Assembly: GCF_012726235.1 (NCBI RefSeq)
Contig: NZ_JAASAH010000002.1
Location: 372,001-436,000 of the forward strand
Length of the DNA: 64,000 bases
From: Streptomyces sp. HNM0574
GTDB lineage: Bacteria; Actinomycetota; Actinomycetes; Streptomycetales; Streptomycetaceae
Reading direction: 5' to 3'
Shown: one piece after another, positions 1 to 8,304 of the stretch
How positions within the stretch are numbered: position 1 is the stretch's first letter
Layout: each line of letters opens with the position of its first letter
Translations under genes and position numbers: made by a program
Notes under the pieces: generated by a model
What the model saw: only the letters and a program-made list of their open reading frames with translations
Told to the model about the DNA's origin: nothing
Database searches by the model: none

Positions 1-2715
1 GTCGAAGTGGGTGTACTCGTACGCCGTCACCGCGCCGAGCGGGTCGGTGTGGCGGAGGCAGTTGCCCTCGCCGTCGTACTCCCAGCGCTCCGTGGCGCCG
101 TCCGGGCCCGTACGGGAGGCGGGCTTGCCCTCCGGGGTCCAGGTGAGGGCGGTGACGTGGCCGAGCGGGTCGGTCAGGCGGACGGGGCGGCCGAAGGCGT
201 CCCGCTGGTACGTCGTGGTGGCTCCGAGCGGGTCGGTGATCGTCAGCGGGAGCCCCGCGCGGTCCGTCGTCACCGTCGTGGCGTGGCCCAACGCGTCGGT
301 GACGGCGGCCAGATGACCCGTCGCGGTGTAGGTGAAGCGGGTCGTGGCGCCGGAGGCGTCCGTGACGGCGGTGCGGTTGCCGTGCGCGTCCCACTCCAGC
401 CGGGCCTGCACGCCCTCGGGACCGGCGACGATCACCGGCCGGCCCTCGCCGTCCCGGCCGACGCTGGTGTAGTGCCCGTCGGGGCGGACGACCATGACGG
501 GGCGGCCCGCCTCGTCGTAGGCGTACGAGGTGACGCGGCCCAGCGGGTCGGTGACCGTCAGGGGGCGGTCGTGCTCGTCGTAGGTGGTGCGGGTGGTGGC
601 GCCGGTCGGGTCGGTCTGTTCGACGAGGCGGCAGCGGAGGTCCGTGAGGTACCGGGTGGTGTGGCCGAGGGAGTCGGTGACGGCCGTGGCCCGCTGGCCG
701 TCCGCCAGCTCCTCGTAGCGGAAGGTGCTGCGCAGGTGGCCGTCCTGACCCGACTGGTAGGTGCAGCGGTGCTGTTCGTCGTACACGTACGAGAAGGCGG
801 AGCCGTTGCTGTCCCGCCAGGCCAGCATGCGGCCTTCGGTGTCGTTCGTGAACTCGGTCGGCCTGCCGGAGGAGTTGGTGACCGAGGCCAGGTGGCCGTT
901 GTCGTCGTAGCCGTACCGGACCAGCGGCTCGGGGACTCCGGCCAGGCGGAGTGCCGTGATCCGGTTCCGGTTCTCGTCGGTGTCGAACTCCAGGCGGTAG
1001 CCCGCGCTGTGCTCGACCGCGAGCGGCACACCCTGTGCGTCGCGTTCGAAGGTGAGCCACTGGGTGGTGCGGTCGGTGATCTGGGAGAGCGGCGCGACGC
1101 CGTCGCCGCCGAGGTCGGCGGCAGGCGGGTCGAAGTGCCACACGCGGCCGGACTCCGGGTCGGTGACCGTGTAGTCGCCGTGCGCGGAGAGCTCCAGCCG
1201 CCAGCGGCGGCGCCCCTCCTCCGGCAGGGTCGGGACGCCCACCGCCGGGTGCGGGAAGGGCAGCAGGCTGCCGTCCTCGGCGACGAGGACGACGCCCTCC
1301 GCGTCGATCTCCAGCCGCTGGTCCACCGTCGAGGCCCAGCACTGCCCGAACCAGCCGCCCGAGCGGTACGAGGACTCGAACGTACGGGAGAAGTCGAGCG
1401 GGAGCAGCGCGGGCAGCCGGACGTCCGTCTGCGGCAGGATCATGCGTCCCGTCGCGACGTCGACCGGGTCCTGGCAGGTGTCCTTGCGCAGGGACTCGCG
1501 GATCTTGTCGAGCGTGTTCCGGATGCCGTCGAGGGAGTTGCGCGCCGCGCCCTTGGCCCCGGCGCGTGCCCCGGATCTGGCCGCGCCCTTGGCCACACCG
1601 CCGGCTCCCTTGGCGCCGACGAGGTTGGACAGCAGCGTGCCCGTCGCCTCGTGCGGATCGCTGCCCCAGCCGGAGCCGATGATCGCCTTCGGCAGGCGTT
1701 CCGGATGCGCGGCCGTGGAGACCAGGCCGGAGAGCACCATCTGGGAGTTCGAGAGCCACTGGCCGGGGTGCGTGAGGTTGTACGGGTCCATCGGGTTGAC
1801 CGTCCGGACCAGCTTGCCCACGTCCGCGAGGCCCTTGACGAAGCCGCCCGCCAGATGCATCTGCCCCAGCTGGGACGACACGACCCCGTCCAGGGCCAGC
1901 TGCTGCCCGCGGTCCAGGAACGAGGGCTTCGCCGGGGCCTGTTCGCGGGCCTCGGCCACCGCGCGGGCCGCGTCCTGGGCCGCCGACCCGCGCTGTGTGC
2001 GTGCCTCGGCGAGCAGGTGCCGGGCGGCCTCGCGGCCCTCGTTGCCCGGGTCGGTGAAGTCGCCGGGCTTCGTGGGCTTCGGGCCGGGGTCCTTCCCGGC
2101 CTCGGACGCGGCGTTGTACTCCTCCGCCTTGGCGTTGTACGCGTCGACGTCGGCGTTGTGGCTGTTGCGCGCCTGCTCGGAGCGCTTCTCGGCCTCCTTC
2201 CAGCGGTCGATCGCCTCCCGCGCCTGCCCCTGCGCCCAACTGACCGTCGCCGCATAGGTCTTCAGCGCCCGGCTCGCGTCCTCGCAGGCGTCCGCGGCCT
2301 TCAGCCACTGCTTCGGCTGGACCTCGAACTTCTCCCGGAACCGGTCCGCCGCCTCGCCTTGCCAGTCACCGGCGTCCAGGCCGCGCATGCCCTGCCCGAC
2401 CCGTTCGAAGGCGCCGGAGAACCGCTTGAGGTTCCCGGCGCGCTCCTCCAGCTTGTCCGGGCTGCCGTGGATCAGCTCCTTCGGGTCCTCCGTCTCGCCC
2501 AGTTCCCGCTCGGCGACGTCCGCGCCCATGCGGTTGGCGACGGATTCGCTGCCGTCCCGGACGGCTTCGGCGCCCGACTTCCAGCCGACGGCGTCGAGGG
2601 CACCCGCCGTCGCACCGCCCGCGCGTTCGATGCCCTCGCCGACGGCCTCCTTGCCCTTGTCGAGGGCCGCTTCCGCGCCCTCGCCGAGGTCGTTGAGGAA
2701 TCCCCCGACTCCCAT
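1..2715 (-). CDS. RHS/YD-repeat putative T7SS-secreted polymorphic toxin, C-terminus outside window
   Basis: The first 905 residues of a large RHS protein read through the window edge, so the C-terminal toxin tip is not visible. Residues ~1-170 form a helical WXG-like targeting region containing 'DWQGEAADRF'. Next come a linker rich in charged and Ala residues (~170-300), a DUF6531-like segment ('DPVDVATGRM', ~425), and many YD repeats such as 'TYDEHDRPLTVTDPLGRV' and 'YAYDEAGRPVMV'. In known RHS proteins the repeats build a cocoon around a variable C-terminal toxin, and WXG-like N-termini suggest type VII/ESX export. The ATG (2715) overlaps the upstream stop as TGATG, so it is translationally coupled to the 201-residue protein. 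Toxin class and immunity gene lie to the left and cannot be read. RHS family is sure; the export route is inferred. Confidence 0.9.
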   Translation of the reverse strand, partial: MGVGGFLNDLGEGAEAALDKGKEAVGEGIERAGGATAGALDAVGWKSGAEAVRDGSESVANRMGADVAERELGETEDPKELIHGSPDKLEERAGNLKRFSGAFERVGQGMRGLDAGDWQGEAADRFREKFEVQPKQWLKAADACEDASRALKTYAATVSWAQGQAREAIDRWKEAEKRSEQARNSHNADVDAYNAKAEEYNAASEAGKDPGPKPTKPGDFTDPGNEGREAARHLLAEARTQRGSAAQDAARAVAEAREQAPAKPSFLDRGQQLALDGVVSSQLGQMHLAGGFVKGLADVGKLVRTVNPMDPYNLTHPGQWLSNSQMVLSGLVSTAAHPERLPKAIIGSGWGSDPHEATGTLLSNLVGAKGAGGVAKGAARSGARAGAKGAARNSLDGIRNTLDKIRESLRKDTCQDPVDVATGRMILPQTDVRLPALLPLDFSRTFESSYRSGGWFGQCWASTVDQRLEIDAEGVVLVAEDGSLLPFPHPAVGVPTLPEEGRRRWRLELSAHGDYTVTDPESGRVWHFDPPAADLGGDGVAPLSQITDRTTQWLTFERDAQGVPLAVEHSAGYRLEFDTDENRNRITALRLAGVPEPLVRYGYDDNGHLASVTNSSGRPTEFTNDTEGRMLAWRDSNGSAFSYVYDEQHRCTYQSGQDGHLRSTFRYEELADGQRATAVTDSLGHTTRYLTDLRCRLVEQTDPTGATTRTTYDEHDRPLTVTDPLGRVTSYAYDEAGRPVMVVRPDGHYTSVGRDGEGRPVIVAGPEGVQARLEWDAHGNRTAVTDASGATTRFTYTATGHLAAVTDALGHATTVTTDRAGLPLTITDPLGATTTYQRDAFGRPVRLTDPLGHVTALTWTPEGKPASRTGPDGATERWEYDGEGNCLRHTDPLGAVTAYEYTHFD

Positions 2716-3320
2716 CAGCCCTTCCCCCCGTCACTGCCGCTTCCTCCGGCCTCCGGCTCCCCGTCCCACTGCCAGTCCACGCGGTCGGTGTAGCCGGGGC
2801 CGGCGCCCAGGGGTGAGCTCTTGACGTCCTCGACGGTCTGGCCCCAGGAACCGAGCGCGTCACTGGCGCCCCGCAGCAGGGAGTCGGTCGAGTAGTCGGC
2901 GTCCCGGGCCTGTGTGTAGGCGTTGTCGCCCAGGGTCTCCTTCCAGGAGCGGCCCTCGATCTCCTCCTGACTCAGGCCCGGGTCACCCATCGCCGAGGAC
3001 ACGACCGTCTTCAACGTGCCGGACACGTACTGCTCCTGCTCGTGGTACATGCCGGCGTTGAGGTTCAGGGCCATGGCGATGTCGTTCGCGTCCTGCATCA
3101 GGCCGTGCACGCCCCACCCCCAGCGGTCGCAGAACCCGGCGAAGGCGTCGGTCAGTTCCGCGTCGCCGACCTCCAGGCCCTTCAATTCCATGTCGGAGAA
3201 GCCGTGTCCGAGGTTGGCGCTGATGTCGAAGCCGAACTCCTTCAGCTCCTCCATGGCGTCGTTGATGCCCTTCTCGACCTTCCTCAGCGCGTCCGGATCG
3301 AGCCGGTAACCGCCTGCCAT
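2715..3320 (-). CDS. WXG100/ESX-like helical protein, partner of the RHS toxin
   Basis: This 201-residue protein begins MAGGYRLDPDALRKVEKG. The first ~120 residues are predicted helical, with a W-G-W-G turn near residue 75 resembling the helix-turn-helix of WXG100/ESX proteins, though the spacing is not canonical. The tail after ~165 is acidic, then Gly/Ser rich ('GGSGSDGGKG'). The ATG at 3320 overlaps the upstream stop (TGATG), and its own stop overlaps the RHS start in the same way. The three genes therefore form one tightly coupled operon. A role as co-secreted partner or chaperone is inferred from context. There is no signal peptide or membrane segment. Confidence 0.75.
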   Translation of the reverse strand: MAGGYRLDPDALRKVEKGINDAMEELKEFGFDISANLGHGFSDMELKGLEVGDAELTDAFAGFCDRWGWGVHGLMQDANDIAMALNLNAGMYHEQEQYVSGTLKTVVSSAMGDPGLSQEEIEGRSWKETLGDNAYTQARDADYSTDSLLRGASDALGSWGQTVEDVKSSPLGAGPGYTDRVDWQWDGEPEAGGSGSDGGKG

Positions 3321-3736
3321 CAGCCGTTCCCCTCCCCTTGGACGGCGCTCGCGTCGACGGCCGCCTCGTCCGGGACCACGCCGCGCACGGGCGGCAGCAG
3401 CATGCCCGCTCCGGAACCCGCGTCCACCGCGACGCCGGCCGGTCCTGGCACGGCCGGTACGACGACGTCCAGCAGCCGGGCGCCGCGCATCGTCAGGTAC
3501 GCGGCTCTGGAGTCGTCCCCCAGCCCGCGCGCCCGCGCGAAGTCCGCCAGGGGTTCCTCGCCGGTGAAGGCGAACAGCCAGCGCAGGCCCTCGGACTCCA
3601 CCGTCAGCAGGGAGTCGTCCAGCGTCGGCACGAGCACCACGCTGCGCCGGAACTCCCCCACCAGCGCGCGCAGATCGACCGACTCGTCCCCGCCCGACAG
3701 TGCCGCGAGGCCCTCCGCCAGTTCCCCCACCGGCAT
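3320..3736 (-). CDS. SseB-domain-like small protein heading the RHS operon
   Basis: This protein of about 138 residues contains 'SVVLVPTLDDSLLTVESEGLRWLFAFTGEEPLADFARA', the pattern of the SseB N-terminal fold (strand, short acidic turn, then 'W.faFT..e.l..f'). SseB-domain proteins are common in actinobacterial T7SS/RHS loci, and their biochemical role is not established. The ATG at 3736 is preferred because a GGGGGG purine run lies 8-14 nt upstream. An in-frame GTG at 3763 would add nine residues without a well-placed ribosome site. The stop overlaps the start of the WXG-like gene. It may serve as an adaptor or immunity-like component, by inference only. Confidence 0.7.
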   Translation of the reverse strand: MPVGELAEGLAALSGGDESVDLRALVGEFRRSVVLVPTLDDSLLTVESEGLRWLFAFTGEEPLADFARARGLGDDSRAAYLTMRGARLLDVVVPAVPGPAGVAVDAGSGAGMLLPPVRGVVPDEAAVDASAVQGEGNG

Positions 3737-3912
3737 CTGTCCCACCCCCCAGGCCGTACACACGATCAGTCGGTCACCCTAACGGCGACCGGTGACAGCC
3801 ACCCCGGATTCCGGCGGGGGACGTGCAGCTCAGAGCGGCTTTGGGAGTTCGTGGCGACGGACACGGGCCCCGGACGCCGTACCGTCCGGGGCCGTCGGGT
3901 AGTGGCAGCCGT
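3737..3912. other. Promoter region of the SseB-WXG-RHS operon
   Basis: This 176-bp gap separates the 3' end of the propeller/membrane gene from the start of the RHS operon on the same strand. No strong terminator hairpin is visible. A promoter for the downstream operon should lie here, but no convincing -10/-35 pair could be picked. Read-through from the upstream gene is therefore possible. Confidence 0.4.
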
Positions 3913-6900
3913 TCACTCCCCCGCCAGCGGCGAAGCGTTGACCGCCACCAGGGTGCCGCTGCCGACGAGGCCGATGGTGTCGACGGCGAGTTTCGCGGGG
4001 AGGGCGTACTCGCTCTCGCGGAAGGACTCGGAGTTGAGGAAGGCCGTGCAGGGGCTGAGAGTGGCGAGGGCGCCGGAGGCGGTGGTCGCGACGTTCGGGA
4101 AGGCGTTCCGGCCCGCCTTGTAGCCGTAGTAGAGGAGGCCGAGGACCCCGAGGCCCGTGGTCAGCCACGGGGTGAACCTCTTGACGAGCTCGTACGCGGC
4201 CTGGATGCGGCTGAGGGAGACCAGGACGACGCAGATGACGAACTCGACGACGTGCGCCGCGCAGATCGCCGCGACCGGGTCCCGCAGTACGCTCACCGCG
4301 CCCTTGACGTACTCGTAGTTGGCGAGCCCGAGCGTCAGCACGGTCAGCACCAGGCTGCCCGCCGAAAGCCAGGTCGGCGTGGCGTCGCCCATCCAGTCGG
4401 AGGCGACGGCGGGGAGTACGGAGAACGCCGTGAGGAGGCCGGAGACGAACAGGCAGAGCTTGGCGGCGTCGGAACCGCCGTCCGCGTCAAGGGAGTTGAG
4501 CTCGGGCAGCGTGCCGCCCGGGAAGGGCTCGGCGTTGCCGTGGGCCAGTTTGTACACGACGGTGACGGGGACGGCCGCGAGCAGCGCGATCAGGTTGGCC
4601 AGGTTCAGCGGTTCGTTGTCCGGGTCGCCGCCGCCCGCGGCGACCACCCACCTCCACAGTGTCCTCAGCCCGTCGGGGACGGGGAGTTCGGCCCGGAGCA
4701 CGTCGTCCAGCGCACCGATTCCGACGTCCACGAGGTCGGCCACCCCGTCCACGAAGCCCTTGATCACGACCAGCAGCGCGTCCTCGATGTCGCCCGCGAG
4801 GCCGAGCAGGTCGCCGACGGTCTTGTCGGACGAAGGGTTGGTGATCAGGTCGCCGCCGAGTGCCAGGAGATCGTTGCCGATCTTCTTGCCGTCGTTCGTG
4901 AAGCTGTCGAGGTTCTGCCGGAAGTCGTTCCAGGCGGTCTCCAGCGCGCTGTGTCCGCCCAGTTGGAGCTCGCCGGGCGGGGTGGCCCTGACCTTGTCGT
5001 ACAGCCAGTTCGCCGTCGGGTCCTGGGTGTGCTCCCTCAGCTTCCCGCCCTCGCTGCCGGGCCCCGTCCCTGTGCTCAGCGGATGGTGCCCGTACGTGCT
5101 CCGCGCCTGCTTCACGGCCCGGCGCAGTGCGTCGCGTTCGTTGTCCAGCCAAGTGTCGGCGGCCTGCTTCATACCGGTGACCTGCTTCTGGGCCTGCCCG
5201 AACGCCAGGTCCATGCCCTCGGTGAACGCGCACTTGGTACGCCACATCGCCGGGAAGTCGAGCAGCGCCTTGAGCCACTCGATCGCCTTCCCGACGGTGT
5301 CCACGATCTTCTGGAACAGGGTGACGACGGCGTGGCACGCCTGCTGGATTCCGGCGATCACGAGCTTGCCGCCCTTGACGAACTCCTGACCGAGCCACTT
5401 CACCCCGTCCAGGACCACCTGGGACTCCTGCACCACCCACTTCGCGGCCGTCGCCACCCCCCGGGAGACGCTGCGCCAGACGTCCCCGGCCCAGTGGGTG
5501 AACGAGTCCCACCAGCCCTGCGCCTCCGCACCGTCCCCCTCCTCGGGAGCGGCGACGGTCACGATGCCCTGCGGCTCGGTCCCGAGTCCGGCCGCGGCCG
5601 CCTGGCGCATCCAGTGCGCGGCGTCCTTCCTGGTCTGCTCCTCCGCCTCCGAGTTGAGGTGCTTGAGCGCCTCCCCGCCCTCGTCGAACTGCGGGAGCGG
5701 CCCGCGCGGATCCGTCTCGCGGAGGGTGCCCGTCCCCTTGAGGTAGGACAGCACCTTCTGGCCGGGGCGGGCCGTCACGATGAACGACCCCGCTTTCAGG
5801 TCCAGTTCACGTGCGGTCAGTCCACCTCCGGCGGAGAGGGTGAAGACCACCCGGCCGGCGTCGTCGGCGTACACCGTGGCTCCGCCGTGGGTGACGGTCA
5901 GCATCCGCGGGTGGGTCTGCTTGCTCGCCGGGCGCGGGTCCCTCCAGTAGATCTCGCAGTCGGCCGCTCCCTCGGGGGCGCTGATGCCGACCTCGGCGTG
6001 CGGTACGGGGGCGCCGCGCTGGTCCCGGACGACGGCCTCGACCCGGTGCACCGTCTTCTCCAGCAGCACCCCGCCGGTGGGCGGCAGGACGTCGACTTCA
6101 CGCCACATCCGCGTGCGCATGTCCTGGACCTCCAGGCGGAGCCGGCGGTCCTGTGCGCCGTAGGAGAAGAGCAGGGACTCCTCCCACATGTCGTGGCTGA
6201 CATCCATGTCCCCGACGCCGGTGTCGACGGGGACTGGCGGACAGAAATTCGGGTGCCCGTCCTCGCCCCTCGGTTCGCTACGGTCCTGGCGGATGACCCA
6301 CAGCCGCTGTTCGGTGTCGTGCGCGTACAGGTCCCAGAACTCCCCCGCCTTCTCCTTGCACGTCCGGCTGACCACGCGGTCGAAGCGGCACTCCGCGGGG
6401 ACGGCGGACCCGAGCTGACGGACGGAGATCGGGACGTAGAGCCGGCACGTTCCCACCAGCGTCGCCAGGGTCCCGTCGGCGTTCAGCAGGAGGACGTCGT
6501 TCCCGCGCACGGCCAGCACCTCGGCGATGTCCTTCTCCGCGTCGGCGCACTGGGGCCCCCTCGGCTCCCAGCCGCCGAACTCGGTCCAGTCGAAGTAGAC
6601 CCGGCGCCTGTTCTCCTCGTCGAGGAAGGCGCTGACGGCGTACGTCTTCTCGCCGTACGGCAGTGCCGACATCAGGCTCCAGCGGCGCATCGCGGGCGCC
6701 CCGCTCTCCACCCAGCCCCCGTACTGGTTCAGGGTGAAGCAGTACGGCCCCCTGCTCTCCCGCGCGACGACGACGAGCGGGCGGTCGCGCACGTAGCCGA
6801 CGTCCAGGCCGTTGCACCCGTCACCGGCGCTTCCGTACCCGATCGGTTCGGTCCAGGTGTCGTCGCTGCGGTGACTCGACCACAGCAGCTTCCCGTCCTC

Positions 6901-7272
6901 GATCATCACGCAGAGCAGTCCCCCACCGTGACGCAGCACCGCGATGTGCGTCGGGCGGCGCCCCGGGAACGGCCGGGAGGTGCGCCAACCGTGCGGCTCC
7001 GACGGGTCGTTGACGAGGTGGATCACCTCGCGCGCGCCGGAGTCGCCGCTGATGACCAGGCATTCGAGCCTGTTCCCCTCCACCCACTTGTAGCCCCAGT
7101 GGTCCCAGACCCGCCCCTTGTACGGGTGCCGGAACGGCGCGATCGGCCGCCCGCACTCCTTCGCCACGGGGATTCCCGCCGACTCCACGACGTCGTGCAT
7201 CAGCACATCCGCGACGTCGATGCTCTTCGGCGTCTGCCCCGTCACGGGCGCCTCTGCGGTTGCCACGGCCAT
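3913..7272 (-). CDS. Large propeller-like / Ig-like / helical / membrane protein of unknown function
   Basis: This 1,119-residue protein does not match any family I recognise end to end. Residues ~40-380 show repeated short W/Y-rich blades ('GYKWVEG', 'GKLLWSSHR', 'FTLNQYGGWVESG', 'VYFDWTEFGGWEPRG') typical of a tectonin/PLL-type beta-propeller. Residues ~400-510 look like an Ig-like or carboxypeptidase-regulatory fold ('VRDQRGAPVPHAEVGI'). Residues ~570-800 are helical and amphipathic with many Trp ('WWDSFTHWAGDVWRSV'). The C-terminal third has about five hydrophobic segments, among them 'LIALLAAVPVTVVY' and 'WLTTGLGVLGLLYYGY'. The ATG at 7272 is chosen because GAGGAG lies about 8 nt upstream; the ORF extends five codons further to a GTG. 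There is no Sec signal. It lies just upstream of the RHS operon on the same strand. Surface display, pore formation or effector delivery are only hypotheses. Confidence 0.75.
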   Translation of the reverse strand: MAVATAEAPVTGQTPKSIDVADVLMHDVVESAGIPVAKECGRPIAPFRHPYKGRVWDHWGYKWVEGNRLECLVISGDSGAREVIHLVNDPSEPHGWRTSRPFPGRRPTHIAVLRHGGGLLCVMIEDGKLLWSSHRSDDTWTEPIGYGSAGDGCNGLDVGYVRDRPLVVVARESRGPYCFTLNQYGGWVESGAPAMRRWSLMSALPYGEKTYAVSAFLDEENRRRVYFDWTEFGGWEPRGPQCADAEKDIAEVLAVRGNDVLLLNADGTLATLVGTCRLYVPISVRQLGSAVPAECRFDRVVSRTCKEKAGEFWDLYAHDTEQRLWVIRQDRSEPRGEDGHPNFCPPVPVDTGVGDMDVSHDMWEESLLFSYGAQDRRLRLEVQDMRTRMWREVDVLPPTGGVLLEKTVHRVEAVVRDQRGAPVPHAEVGISAPEGAADCEIYWRDPRPASKQTHPRMLTVTHGGATVYADDAGRVVFTLSAGGGLTARELDLKAGSFIVTARPGQKVLSYLKGTGTLRETDPRGPLPQFDEGGEALKHLNSEAEEQTRKDAAHWMRQAAAAGLGTEPQGIVTVAAPEEGDGAEAQGWWDSFTHWAGDVWRSVSRGVATAAKWVVQESQVVLDGVKWLGQEFVKGGKLVIAGIQQACHAVVTLFQKIVDTVGKAIEWLKALLDFPAMWRTKCAFTEGMDLAFGQAQKQVTGMKQAADTWLDNERDALRRAVKQARSTYGHHPLSTGTGPGSEGGKLREHTQDPTANWLYDKVRATPPGELQLGGHSALETAWNDFRQNLDSFTNDGKKIGNDLLALGGDLITNPSSDKTVGDLLGLAGDIEDALLVVIKGFVDGVADLVDVGIGALDDVLRAELPVPDGLRTLWRWVVAAGGGDPDNEPLNLANLIALLAAVPVTVVYKLAHGNAEPFPGGTLPELNSLDADGGSDAAKLCLFVSGLLTAFSVLPAVASDWMGDATPTWLSAGSLVLTVLTLGLANYEYVKGAVSVLRDPVAAICAAHVVEFVICVVLVSLSRIQAAYELVKRFTPWLTTGLGVLGLLYYGYKAGRNAFPNVATTASGALATLSPCTAFLNSESFRESEYALPAKLAVDTIGLVGSGTLVAVNASPLAGE

Positions 7273-7545
7273 CGCCACACTCCTCACGGTGAGTTGCCAA
7301 CACGGCTCAATCCGTCACCCTCCGTACCCACCTCGCCCCCGCCACACGACCACCCCGCACGGGACGACCCGGACGAGCGAGCGAGCCCCGGACGCTGACG
7401 CGAACTCACCCGGGCAGCGACTCGACGGGGCGCGCATCCCCGCACACGACGAAGCCCCGCCGCCAACTCCTCAGTCGGCAGCGGGACTTCAGGCTCCTCA
7501 CGCGGGAAGCAAGACGGAGCGAGGGGCTCCGTATCACCCCTGAGC

Positions 7546-7863
7546 TCAGGCGATGGCCGCGATATCACCGTCGTCGAAATAGATGGCCTGGTGAAGGCGG
7601 CCCCCCAATGCGGCGGCGAAGCGAGCGAGCACATCCTGGCCGGAGAGGTGGCCTCGCTCGATCTGCGACACTCGCCCCTTGGTGACCCCCATACGCTGGG
7701 CCACCTCCTGCTGCGTCAACCCCCGGGCCTTCCTCAGCTCCGCGAGCCGGCGCCCGGTTACCTCGGCAAGCAACTCCTCCTTGCCGGCCCGCACGGCCTC
7801 CTCGCCTCCGGCTCGGGCGACGTGTTCGGCTCGGATGTCCTGCCAGCGCGTGTACTCACTCAC
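7546..7863 (-). CDS. HigA-type XRE antitoxin
   Basis: This 105-residue protein has a Cro/C1 helix-turn-helix at residues ~50-85 ('ARQ'-type motif seen as 'LTQQEVAQRMGVTKGRVSQIERG'-like segment, split here at residues 55-77). It has an N-terminal helical extension and an acidic C-terminus ('YFDDGDIAAIA'). The GTG start at 7863 overlaps the toxin stop as GTGA, so the toxin is encoded first and the antitoxin second, the HigBA order. In this family the antitoxin neutralises the toxin by binding and represses its own promoter. The inverted repeat at 8231-8248 is the likely operator. It resembles the orphan antitoxin at 48595-48927, which shares the N-terminal MSxYxxW layout. Confidence 0.85.
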   Translation of the reverse strand: MSEYTRWQDIRAEHVARAGGEEAVRAGKEELLAEVTGRRLAELRKARGLTQQEVAQRMGVTKGRVSQIERGHLSGQDVLARFAAALGGRLHQAIYFDDGDIAAIA

Positions 7864-8222
7864 GGTCGTCCTCCCATATCCCGAGCACGTTCCTTCAGAT
7901 AGATCTCGTAGCGCTGCTCGGCCAGCGGAATCGCTTCTTGGTACCACGCGTTCCACCGCCCGGACTTGTCACCCGCGACCAACAGGATGCTCGAGCGCCA
8001 TGGGTCGAAGGCGAACAGGATCCGCGCCGTCCCCGGCCGTAACTCCTTGAGATTCGCCATCGAAGTGCCGCTCAGGGTGTCCACCAGTGGACGCCCCAGG
8101 CCAGGCCCGCTTTCGGCCAGCGCATCGAGTGCTTGCACCACTCGAGCGTGCATCTGGTCGTCCAGGCCATCAATCCAGTCCCGCACTTCGTCGACCAACA
8201 GGATCTGCCACTCACCGTCCAC
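7860..8222 (-). CDS. HigB/RelE-type toxin
   Basis: This 120-residue protein starts at GTG 8222 ('VDGEWQILLVDEVRDWIDGLDD'). It has the layout of the phage-derived Gp49/HigB family: N-terminal helices, 'LGRPLVDTLSGTSMANLKELRPG', then 'ARILFAFDPWRSSILLVAGDKSGRWNAWYQEAIPLAEQRYEIYLKE'-type strands and C-terminal helix (quoted in short segments; the central sheet lies at ~65-95). Members are ribosome-dependent mRNA interferases. The start is chosen because TATACT (8235-8230 on the minus strand) ends 7 nt upstream, implying a leaderless mRNA. The longer ORF to 8342 has no support. The stop overlaps the antitoxin start. Confidence 0.85.
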   Translation of the reverse strand: MDGEWQILLVDEVRDWIDGLDDQMHARVVQALDALAESGPGLGRPLVDTLSGTSMANLKELRPGTARILFAFDPWRSSILLVAGDKSGRWNAWYQEAIPLAEQRYEIYLKERARDMGGRP

Positions 8223-8229
8223 ACGGTGA

Positions 8230-8248
8230 AGTATAGCGAAAGCTATAC
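8230..8248 (-). promoter_or_regulatory. Promoter and operator of the HigBA-type operon
   Basis: GTATAGC-GAAA-GCTATAC at 8231-8248 is a perfect 7-bp inverted repeat. It overlaps a minus-strand -10 hexamer TATACT placed 7 nt before the toxin GTG. A partial -35 (CCGACG) lies 17 bp upstream. Binding of the XRE antitoxin here would block RNA polymerase. The repeat is seen directly; the regulator is inferred. Confidence 0.7.
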
Positions 8249-8304
8249 CGACCGTCGGGTCGACGGACCAGAGGGCCGACAGAAACAACGGGACCGGAAT
8301 CGCG

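Noticed and set aside
7..2793. Long plus-strand open frame (928 codons)
   Set aside because: It is the antisense shadow of the RHS gene, Arg/Val/Gly rich with no motif, while the minus frame has WXG and YD repeats.
3823..7398. Plus-strand open frame of 1,191 codons
   Set aside because: Antisense shadow of the propeller/membrane protein; composition is Arg/Pro/Val and no domain is recognisable.
7448..7492. Possible terminator after the HigBA operon
   Set aside because: The arms pair only with bulges (GAAG..CCGC..GCC with GGC..GCGG..CTTC), too weak to call.
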